From NCBI GenBank assembly GCA_009827215.1, contig WUAJ01000160.1, positions 1-5,521 on the forward strand: a DNA stretch of 5,521 nt, in the 5' to 3' direction. Shown piece after piece: positions 1-5,521 of this stretch; positions within the stretch are counted from its first letter, which is position 1; each line of letters opens with the position of its first letter. A model generated the notes under the pieces. That model made no database searches and was not told the DNA's origin. It worked only from the letters and a program-made list of their open reading frames with translations. The translations under genes were made by a program, and so were the position numbers. This DNA comes from Phycisphaeraceae bacterium. GTDB lineage: Bacteria > Planctomycetota > Phycisphaerae > Phycisphaerales > UBA1924.

Positions 1-612
1 CCCATCCTGAAACGAGTACACCGCATCCCAACCATGCCAGTACCAATACGGCCCTGGATAATCCCCATAGTAGTTCGCGATGTTTGGATTACTCACACGC
101 AGATCAGCAAACGCACGATTCGTCTCCGCGATCAGAATCGTATGACTCGGCCTCCTGATCACAGTATCCGATCGCTTCGCATCATCATCCGTGATCCCCG
201 CCCGCCATAACACATGCCCATTGATCGCATAACTCGAGCGCACATCACTAACACAAGTCAATCCATCCTCGCTGTACCCAAGCTCAGAGCGAGGTCCGGG
301 ATCCGGATGCGATGGACACCCCCAACCCTCATCAGACGACACATACCCCTCCTCCAGAAACCGTCCGCGCCAAGTGATGTACTCACCATCATTCACGATC
401 GTCCGATTCTCTGGGAACCGATCCCGATTCGATCCCGCAAACACATTGACCGAAGCCGCGATCTGCCGTGCATTCGTCAGACACTGCGCCCGACGCGCCG
501 AATCCCGTGCGTGCTTGAGCGCTGGAATCGCCAATGTCAGCAGCACCGCAACAATCCCGATCGTGACCAACATCTCGATGAGCGTGAACCCTTGTCTCTG
601 TGAAGCACGCAT
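1..612 (-). CDS. Prepilin-like protein with H-X9-DG motif (type II secretion/type IV pilin-like), C-terminal end missing
   Basis: Only the first 204 residues are inside the window; the frame is open to position 1. The N-terminus is a class III prepilin leader: a short basic stretch, then GFTLIEML, with predicted prepilin-peptidase cleavage between Gly8 and Phe9, Glu13 as the conserved +5 glutamate, and a hydrophobic helix at about residues 9-30. Further on are SSYAINGH (127-133 region) and RPSHTILIAET (154-164), as seen in planctomycete pilin-like proteins. The last visible residues are His193, nine residues, then Asp203-Gly204: the H-X9-DG signature of a prepilin-like family abundant in Planctomycetota. 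Such proteins are expected to be processed and inserted in the inner membrane with the globular part outside; their job is mostly unknown. The ATG at 612-610 shares one base with the upstream sigma-factor stop (TGATG) and has a GGGGGA ribosome binding site six bases upstream, so this start is well supported. An overlapping ATG at 619 opens a different frame without pilin features. Confidence 0.92.
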   Translation of the reverse strand, partial: MRASQRQGFTLIEMLVTIGIVAVLLTLAIPALKHARDSARRAQCLTNARQIAASVNVFAGSNRDRFPENRTIVNDGEYITWRGRFLEEGYVSSDEGWGCPSHPDPGPRSELGYSEDGLTCVSDVRSSYAINGHVLWRAGITDDDAKRSDTVIRRPSHTILIAETNRAFADLRVSNPNIANYYGDYPGPYWYWHGWDAVYSFQDG

Positions 613-2234
613 CAATCATCCCCCGAAATCGTCACAATCTGCACCGGATTCTCAGCGCTGTACTCAAACGAGCTCGGCCACTGATTACTCTGCGTCGATC
701 CAGGAATGAAATACGCGATCGAATACCCCTCTTCATCCTCACGCAACAGCAGCCGGAACCGAGTCCCGATCAATCGCGGATCACGACCAGTCGCGTACAC
801 CGAAAGCACGCGCGAATACCCATCCATCGGAGTCCACTCGATGATGCGATAGTTCGCCGCCGTCCAGCTCTGAGCACCAAACTTGATCTCACGATTCGTG
901 ATCGTAAACGGAATCCGCTCCGCCTCTGTCCAAGGCCCATTCAATCCAAACACCCCCGCATCATCGGGAACACGACCATGCTCCGCCCACCCTTTCGGGG
1001 GACGCACCCCAAACCACTTCGGTTCATTCCGACCGAGTTGCACCCCCTCCGTCAAAGGCTTGATCACCAATCGCCCAACATCATCAAACTCCGCACTCAT
1101 CTCCACACGCTGACCACGCTTGAACCGACTCCACTCATCTCCAAGCGGCTCAATTCGCTCCACTCGAGTTCGAAGCAGCACCACTCCGTCATCCTCCGGT
1201 GATCGATCAATTCTGAGGATCTTGAGCCGAGCGCTCTTCACTTCTCCGGATTTCGGATCAATCCCATGATTGATCACAAACGCGTCCTCCGTAATCCACA
1301 CGCCTCGATCAAACGAACCTCGCTCACCCGCCGAGACGATCTCAAACGGCCCGATCGTCCCACTCGGACGCTCAGGACCAGGTTCAACTTGCGAACCCCC
1401 AATCCCAAACACAGCTCCGAGACCTCCCCCACCACCTCGGCTTCCGGAGTTCATCACCGCAACAGACAACACCCCAGCAAGCATCACCGCTGCACCACCC
1501 AGCAGCACACCCTTACTCAACAGCACCGATTTCGACGAGTTCCCTGCAATACCCACCAACCCAATCTTCGAGATCGATCCCGCAAGCACCGGACTCCCGT
1601 GACCAAGCGTTGCGTATCCCAGAGCGGTGCTCAGCACCCCGACACCACCAACAACAAGCCCCTTCGCGACCAGGTTCTTCTGCAATCGATTGAGCGCCTT
1701 GGTCGTCCGTCTCTGCAGCGTCCCATCACTGACCCCGAGCTCCCGCGCCATCTCTCGCTGCGATCGATCACATAGGAACCGCCCAACAATCAGCTCACGA
1801 TCCGCAACATCAAGCGCCGCGATCGCTTCATCAAGCATCGGTTCAATCTCACTCCACAGCGCATACTCTTCAGCGCCATCAGCACGCACGCTCGCCCCTT
1901 CGATCCCCGCAGCGCGCTCTGCTTTTCGTCGCGATTCCGCGCGTCGCATCAAATCGATCGAGCACCCCATCGCCGCCGCATGGAGCCACGCCCCTGCGTG
2001 CGATCGGATCGATCCCGCGTGCCGTGCCAACTTCAAAAATGTATCCTGCGCCGCATCCTCTGCGTCCGTTTCATTGCGAAGCACACGCCGGCATGTCGCG
2101 AGCACCATATTCTGATACCGACGAGCGAGCACATCAAACGCGCTCGGATCCCCACGCCTCGCGTACATCTTCAACGCCGTCAAATCATCAATAAACCCGG
2201 ACTCAGTCGCTATCGGTTGCGGATATGAACTCAT
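612..2234 (-). CDS. ECF-type RNA polymerase sigma factor with membrane segment and large C-terminal domain
   Basis: This 540-residue protein starts as an ECF-type sigma-70 factor. Region 2 is at about residues 33-72 (FDVLARRY, then TDAEDAAQDTFLKLARH, the core-binding and -10 recognition helices). Region 4 is at about 141-188 (LDVADRELIVGRFL, with the helix-turn-helix around 158-178), which would bind the -35 element. ECF factors usually end near residue 190-200. Here a moderately hydrophobic Gly-rich stretch (190-211) follows, then a strong membrane helix (242-261), a Gly-rich linker (263-281) and a cysteine-free C-terminal domain of about 250 residues with alternating hydrophobic residues that suggest beta strands. 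Lysines 223, 235 and 241 before the second hydrophobic stretch favour a cytoplasmic N-terminus and an external C-terminus, but two crossings cannot be excluded. No anti-sigma gene is adjacent. Planctomycetes are known for ECF factors with C-terminal extensions. The sigma call is secure; the role of the extension and the target promoters are unknown. The ATG at 2234 has a good ribosome binding site. Confidence 0.92.
   Translation of the reverse strand: MSSYPQPIATESGFIDDLTALKMYARRGDPSAFDVLARRYQNMVLATCRRVLRNETDAEDAAQDTFLKLARHAGSIRSHAGAWLHAAAMGCSIDLMRRAESRRKAERAAGIEGASVRADGAEEYALWSEIEPMLDEAIAALDVADRELIVGRFLCDRSQREMARELGVSDGTLQRRTTKALNRLQKNLVAKGLVVGGVGVLSTALGYATLGHGSPVLAGSISKIGLVGIAGNSSKSVLLSKGVLLGGAAVMLAGVLSVAVMNSGSRGGGGGLGAVFGIGGSQVEPGPERPSGTIGPFEIVSAGERGSFDRGVWITEDAFVINHGIDPKSGEVKSARLKILRIDRSPEDDGVVLLRTRVERIEPLGDEWSRFKRGQRVEMSAEFDDVGRLVIKPLTEGVQLGRNEPKWFGVRPPKGWAEHGRVPDDAGVFGLNGPWTEAERIPFTITNREIKFGAQSWTAANYRIIEWTPMDGYSRVLSVYATGRDPRLIGTRFRLLLREDEEGYSIAYFIPGSTQSNQWPSSFEYSAENPVQIVTISGDD
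619..624 (-). promoter_or_regulatory. Ribosome binding site of the pseudopilin gene
   Basis: On the minus strand GGGGGA ends six bases before the ATG at 612. It lies within the last codons of the sigma-factor gene, so ribosomes finishing that gene are placed at the pilin start. This supports translational coupling and decides the start at 612 rather than the out-of-frame ATG at 619. Confidence 0.6.
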
Positions 2235-2240
2235 GTCAAT

Positions 2241-2248
2241 CCCCTTTC
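2241..2248 (-). promoter_or_regulatory. Ribosome binding site of the sigma-factor gene
   Basis: GAAAGGGG on the minus strand stands six bases (ATTGAC) before the ATG at 2234. It is the clearest Shine-Dalgarno match in the window and supports this start for the sigma factor. Confidence 0.7.
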
Positions 2249-2259
2249 AACCCATAGTC

Positions 2260-2277
2260 GTTGCTCATCCGACCAAC
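2260..2277 (-). other. Small imperfect hairpin in the helicase/sigma-factor gap
   Basis: On the minus strand GTTGGTC and GAGCAAC can pair around a GGAT loop, giving seven positions with one G-G mismatch. It lies in the 64-base gap, eleven bases upstream of the sigma-factor ribosome binding site. No T-run follows it on either strand (the T-run of the gap lies upstream of it), so it is not a typical intrinsic terminator. It could shape the leader of the sigma-factor mRNA or be chance. No convincing -35/-10 pair was found in the gap. Confidence 0.25.
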
Positions 2278-2298
2278 TTGCGCGAAATCAAAAACAAT

Positions 2299-4377
2299 CT
2301 ACACACCACTCCCCAGCTTCACAAGCTCCACCCCACCAGGAATCGCCTTCTGAAACGCACGCCCGTACCCCGTCGTCACGATCCGCGGATCAAGCACCAC
2401 CACGCGCCCACGATCACTGCTCGAGCGGATCAACCTTCCAAACCCTTGCTTAAACCGGATCACCGCCCTCGGCAGCGAATCATCCCGGAACGGATCTCCC
2501 CCACGCTCGCGGATCAACTCGTTCCGCGCCTCCACAATCGGACGATCCGGCGGTTCAAACGGAAGCCGTGTAATAATCACATTCCTGAGCCGATCGCCGC
2601 GCACATCCACCCCCTGCCAAAAACTCGAAGCCCCGAACAACACCCCGCGATCATGCTCCCGGAACTCCTCCAGAATCTGCGTGCGTGGACCATCCTTCCC
2701 CTGCACCCACACGCCGTACCCCATCGATTCAAACGATCGCCGAAGCTCCTGCGCCGTCTGATACAACAGCTTGAAACTCGTAAACAGCACAAACGCCCCG
2801 CCGTCCGTCGCCACCACATGATCATGAATCCGCGACGCGATCGCATCCTCGAAGCTCTCGCCATTCATATTCACCGAACCCCGCTTCGGAGTCGGCACAC
2901 TCGTGTCCACAAACACCTCGACCTGCGACACATACTCAAACGGACTCCCAAGCTGCAGCGTGCTCGCCCCCTCGCCCCCAAGCCGTGTTAGCGCATGCAT
3001 AAACGCCGTCTCCGCATGCTCCGGAGTCTCATCCGCTTCCACCTCCCGCGTCGTCAGCGTCGCCGAAGTCAGCACCACCGACGCGTCCATCCCAAACAGA
3101 TGCTCCTTGAGCAGCGGCGCGACCTCCGTCGGACTGCACGCCAGCGTCACCCGAACCCCGCCCCTGCCAGGCTGCCCCGAGGTCTCAATCCAATACACGC
3201 ATTTCTCAGCCGTCTGCTCAATGAGCGTCTCCGCTTGGTCCGCGATCTCCTTCGCTCTCACCGCAAACGCGTTGAGCTCAAACCGATCCGCCTCACTCAC
3301 TACATCGTCCCGCAGCCGCTTCAGACGCAGGTACAGATCGTTCATCGCATCACTGAGCACATTGGGCACAATCCCTGGCGCCCGCACGCGCCCGTTCACC
3401 AACTCCCCGCTCACCATCTTGCGATTGAGAGCATCAAAGAACGCCTCGCTGCACCGCTGCGCCTCGCGCACCAGCTGCACCGCCTTATCCACCGGCTCAA
3501 TATCCCCAGTCACCAGCGACAACTGCGCCAGATACCCCCGCTGCGTCTGCTCCTGATACAACTGACGCAGCAAGAAGTTCACCCGCCCCTCGCTCAGCGA
3601 CAACCCAAAGTGATCCGCCGCCGCGTCCTCCACCCCGTGCGCCTCGTCGAGCACCACATGGTCATACTCAGGAAGGAACCCCGTCCCCTGCATCCGCAGC
3701 GCCAGATCCGAGAAGAACAACGCGTGATTGCAGATCAGCAGATCCGCATCCTCCATGTCCCTTCGCGCTTCCTGATAAAAGCAATCCCCATGATGCGGAC
3801 ACTTGCGCCCCATGCAGTTCGTCGAATCCGACTGCACACTGCTCCACACCCCCATCCGCTCGACAGGAGGCAGCGTGCTTAGCGTCCCATCCTCCGTCCC
3901 GTACGCCCAGTCCTCGATCACATCGAGCGACCGCCGCGACGGCCCATCCGAGAACAACTTGTTCCGCCGCTCGCTTGCCAGCCGAAGCCGACGAATCGAC
4001 ATGTAGTTGCCGCGTCCCTTAACAAGCACCGCCTTGATCGGACGCTCCTCGTCTTCGACTTCCCCACTCAACCCCGCCAATGCATCAAGCAGCAGCGGGA
4101 TATCCTTCTTCACCAGCTGTTCCTGCAACGCGATCGTGTTCGTCGCGATCACAATCTTCGTCCGCTCCCGCATCGCCCGCACAATCGCAGGCACCAAATA
4201 CGCAAAGCTCTTCCCAACCCCCGTTCCCGCCTCCACAAACAGATGCCCACCCGACTCCATCGCGCGATCCACCGCCGCCGCCATCGTCAGCTGCTCATCA
4301 CGAGGCTCATACCCCTCCCCTAGCCGCTCCGCGATCGGACCACCCGCCCCCAGCAACATCTCAACATCGTGAGTCAC
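2299..4377 (-). CDS. ATP-dependent DNA helicase, DinG/YoaA/XPD family (superfamily 2, DEAH box)
   Basis: A 692-residue helicase, close to the usual DinG length. Motifs in order: Q-like motif YEPRDEQL (23-30), Walker A EAGTGVGKS (49-57), motif Ia ATNTIALQEQL (78-88), DEAH box (244-247), motif III LTSATL (436-441), motif IV FVLFTSF (529-535), motif V FWQGVDVRGDRL (586-597), and motif VI QGFGRLIRSSSDRG (644-657). Family members unwind DNA 5' to 3' and act in repair, R-loop removal or restart of replication. The family's iron-sulfur domain lies between motifs Ia and II: Cys188, Cys193 and Cys199 have the same spacing as the last three ligands of E. coli DinG, but the first ligand site, in KGRGNYMS, is Ser127 (codon 3999-3997), and no cysteine occurs before residue 188. 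No N-terminal exonuclease domain is present. The start codon is GTG at 4377, within a GTGA overlap with the rsmG stop, preceded by GGGGAA. DinG and YoaA cannot be told apart from sequence reading alone. Confidence 0.93.
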   Translation of the reverse strand: MTHDVEMLLGAGGPIAERLGEGYEPRDEQLTMAAAVDRAMESGGHLFVEAGTGVGKSFAYLVPAIVRAMRERTKIVIATNTIALQEQLVKKDIPLLLDALAGLSGEVEDEERPIKAVLVKGRGNYMSIRRLRLASERRNKLFSDGPSRRSLDVIEDWAYGTEDGTLSTLPPVERMGVWSSVQSDSTNCMGRKCPHHGDCFYQEARRDMEDADLLICNHALFFSDLALRMQGTGFLPEYDHVVLDEAHGVEDAAADHFGLSLSEGRVNFLLRQLYQEQTQRGYLAQLSLVTGDIEPVDKAVQLVREAQRCSEAFFDALNRKMVSGELVNGRVRAPGIVPNVLSDAMNDLYLRLKRLRDDVVSEADRFELNAFAVRAKEIADQAETLIEQTAEKCVYWIETSGQPGRGGVRVTLACSPTEVAPLLKEHLFGMDASVVLTSATLTTREVEADETPEHAETAFMHALTRLGGEGASTLQLGSPFEYVSQVEVFVDTSVPTPKRGSVNMNGESFEDAIASRIHDHVVATDGGAFVLFTSFKLLYQTAQELRRSFESMGYGVWVQGKDGPRTQILEEFREHDRGVLFGASSFWQGVDVRGDRLRNVIITRLPFEPPDRPIVEARNELIRERGGDPFRDDSLPRAVIRFKQGFGRLIRSSSDRGRVVVLDPRIVTTGYGRAFQKAIPGGVELVKLGSGV

Positions 4378-5186
4378 GAGTTCCCCACTCCGAGCGGCGA
4401 CCGCTTCGGTTCCCCGTCCTTCCTCGGATACATCCTCGGCGTCGTCCGCTGCTTCTCCAAAACAACCACCCGCCCCGTAGGTGTCTCCACCGTCCCTACA
4501 TGATGCGTGTGCAGCATGTGCAGCGCCTTCTTCGCCTGCTTAAGCTCCTCGTCCGCCTGCTCGCCCTTGGTCAGCACCACCAAGCCCCCCACCTTGACCA
4601 TCGGCACCGTCAGCTCAGCGATCATCGCGACCTTCCCCACCGCACGCGCCATCGCGCCGTCGTACATCCCGCGATGCGCCTTGTCCTGACCCACGCCCTC
4701 CGCGCGCCCGTTGATCACCGACAAGTTCTCCAGTCCCAACCACTCAGCACACCGAGCAATAAAGTCCGTCTTCTTCTTCGTCGCATCCAGCAGCACAAAG
4801 TCCACATCCCCCATCACAATCGCCAAAGGCACCCCAGGAAGTCCACCGCCAGACCCCACATCAATCACCCGCTTGCGTCCTTCCGACTCAGGCAGTTCAT
4901 GCAACACCCCCACCAGCGTCAGCGCATCAAAGATATGCCGATCCCACGCCTGCTCCGCATCCCGGATCGCCGTCAGGTTCGTCCGCGTGTTCACATCCAT
5001 CAGCGCCGCGAGGTACTTCCCCAACAGCTCAATCTCCCGATCCTCAAGCTCGATCCCGAACTCCCGCGTCCGCGCAATCCACGCATCGCTGGGAACCAGC
5101 GCCAGCAGATCCTCCGCAAACGCGATCGGATCCCCCTGTTTTTTATCGTGTGATCGCGCGCCCCGAGAATCCCGCTGCTCGTCCAT
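4374..5186 (-). CDS. rsmG: 16S rRNA (guanine-N7)-methyltransferase RsmG (GidB)
   Basis: RsmG uses S-adenosylmethionine to methylate N7 of G527 in the 530 loop of 16S rRNA in the cytoplasm; loss in other bacteria gives low-level streptomycin resistance. Numbered from the ATG at 5186 (270 residues), the family pattern is: helical N-terminus with NTRTNLT (66-72) and DRHIFDAL (82-89), the SAM-binding loop IDVGSGGGLPGVPLAI (108-123), the acidic residue of LLDATKKK (Asp134), NGRAE (159-163), ARAVG (180-184), LTKGE (205-209), and the C-terminal PRMYPRKDGEPKRSPL typical of RsmG. The frame stays open up to an ATG at 5285, but that start would add 33 unconserved residues and overlap rodA by 143 bases. 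The ATG at 5186 has GAGG four bases upstream and overlaps rodA by 44 bases. Even so the N-terminus is about 30-40 residues longer than usual. Identity is secure; the exact start is moderately sure. Confidence 0.93.
   Translation of the reverse strand: MDEQRDSRGARSHDKKQGDPIAFAEDLLALVPSDAWIARTREFGIELEDREIELLGKYLAALMDVNTRTNLTAIRDAEQAWDRHIFDALTLVGVLHELPESEGRKRVIDVGSGGGLPGVPLAIVMGDVDFVLLDATKKKTDFIARCAEWLGLENLSVINGRAEGVGQDKAHRGMYDGAMARAVGKVAMIAELTVPMVKVGGLVVLTKGEQADEELKQAKKALHMLHTHHVGTVETPTGRVVVLEKQRTTPRMYPRKDGEPKRSPLGVGNS
4381..4386 (-). promoter_or_regulatory. Ribosome binding site of the helicase gene
   Basis: GGGGAA on the minus strand lies three bases before the GTG at 4377, inside the last codons of rsmG. 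Together with the GTGA stop/start overlap it favours GTG over the in-frame ATG at 4359 (Met7) as the initiation codon. The spacing is slightly short. Confidence 0.45.
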
Positions 5187-5521
5187 AAGGCCTCGTTGGT
5201 TGCATGCTGTTTCCTGGTGGTCCATCGTCATCCGCGTACTCAAATGAAGCCCTGTAAGGCGGCCTAGGTCGGTGAAGCGCGACATTCACAATCAGCCCCG
5301 TCATCACCCAGCAGGTCAGCAAACTCGACCCGCCATAACTCACAAAGGGTAGCGTGATCCCGATGATCGGGAGCATCCCGAGGTTCATCCCCACATTAAT
5401 AAGCACCTGCGCCGCAATAAAAGCCGGAATCCCCACCGCGATCATCCTACCAAGCGGATCTCGACAACTCGCCGCCACCAAGAGCGCCCCCCCGATCCAC
5501 ATCCCGTACATGCACAGCACG
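5143..5521 (-). CDS. rodA: RodA-type SEDS peptidoglycan polymerase, C-terminal part
   Basis: Only the last 125 residues are in the window; the gene continues past 5521, and the GTG at 5520 is an internal valine rather than a start. Three hydrophobic segments are visible (about 1-18, 26-50 and 64-83 of the visible part). Between the last two is the SEDS signature: INVGMNLGMLP, then GITLPFVSYGGSSLL. The NVGMNLG form is nearer to RodA than to FtsW. SEDS proteins are inner-membrane glycosyltransferases that polymerise lipid II with a class B penicillin-binding protein; RodA serves side-wall growth and cell shape. The catalytic Asp lies upstream, outside the window. A polar tail of about 42 residues rich in Pro, Arg and Gly follows the last helix and ends at TAA 5145-5143. 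Its final 44 bases overlap the proposed rsmG start in another frame. FtsW remains a less likely alternative. Confidence 0.9.
   Translation of the reverse strand, partial: VLCMYGMWIGGALLVAASCRDPLGRMIAVGIPAFIAAQVLINVGMNLGMLPIIGITLPFVSYGGSSLLTCWVMTGLIVNVALHRPRPPYRASFEYADDDGPPGNSMQPTRPYGRAAGFSGRAITR
5191..5194 (-). promoter_or_regulatory. Ribosome binding site proposed for rsmG
   Basis: GAGG on the minus strand, four bases before the ATG at 5186 and inside the rodA coding end. The ATGs at 5225, 5231 and 5285 have weaker upstream matches, so this site was used to choose the start. Confidence 0.4.

Noticed and set aside
389..619. 76-residue minus-strand open frame starting at 619
   Set aside because: It is out of frame with the pseudopilin, which has a leader peptide, a ribosome binding site and family motifs over the same bases and runs off the window edge.
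1603..1667. First hydrophobic stretch of the sigma protein as a certain membrane helix
   Set aside because: It is rich in Gly, Ser and Thr and is followed by a Lys-bearing loop that would have to be external; it was kept as a possibility only, with the helix at 242-261 as the main anchor.
2235..2298. Intrinsic terminator after the helicase gene
   Set aside because: The only T-run lies upstream of the hairpin on the transcribed strand, so the order is wrong for a rho-independent terminator.
2233..3882. Two long plus-strand open frames (252 and 295 residues) opposite the helicase
   Set aside because: Their composition is Arg/His/Pro/Leu-rich and repetitive, with no motif, while the minus strand carries the full helicase motif set across the same bases.
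4080..5153. 357-residue open frame on the plus strand
   Set aside because: It lies antisense to rsmG and the start of the helicase gene, is dominated by Pro, His, Arg and Ser, and has no recognisable domain; it results from the skewed base composition of the real genes.
5187..5285. Upstream extension of rsmG to the ATG at 5285
   Set aside because: The extra 33 residues match nothing in RsmG and would overlap the conserved end of rodA, including codons of its last membrane segment; the ATG at 5186 is better placed.

Overview
The window looks like chromosomal DNA of a planctomycete, probably of the Phycisphaerae type. This is inferred from three things: an H-X9-DG prepilin-like protein, an ECF-type sigma factor that continues into a membrane segment and a large extra C-terminal domain, and moderately high GC content. 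No rRNA or other taxonomic marker is present, so the assignment rests on family knowledge only.

All five genes lie on the minus strand and read from high to low coordinates. They are very tightly packed. First comes the C-terminal end of a RodA-type SEDS peptidoglycan polymerase (5143-5521, cut by the window edge). Next is the 16S rRNA methyltransferase RsmG (4374-5186), whose start lies inside the rodA end. It is followed by a DinG/YoaA/XPD-family DNA helicase (2299-4377), which begins with GTG in a 4-base GTGA overlap with the rsmG stop. After a 64-base gap comes a sigma factor with membrane anchor and C-terminal domain (612-2234). Last is a type IV pilin-like pseudopilin (1-612, cut by the window edge), whose ATG shares one base with the sigma-factor stop codon. 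No tRNA, rRNA, CRISPR array, insertion sequence or convincing terminator is visible, and no gene-free stretch exceeds 64 bases.

rodA, rsmG and the helicase look like a housekeeping run (cell shape, ribosome maturation, DNA repair) kept together by overlapping ends. The sigma-factor/pseudopilin pair forms a second unit. The sigma factor has no separate anti-sigma gene in the window but carries its own membrane segment and a roughly 250-residue C-terminal domain, so it may sense something at the envelope directly. Its translational coupling to a pseudopilin is the most unusual arrangement here. A second point of interest is that the helicase keeps three of the four iron-sulfur cysteines of its family, while the first ligand position is serine.
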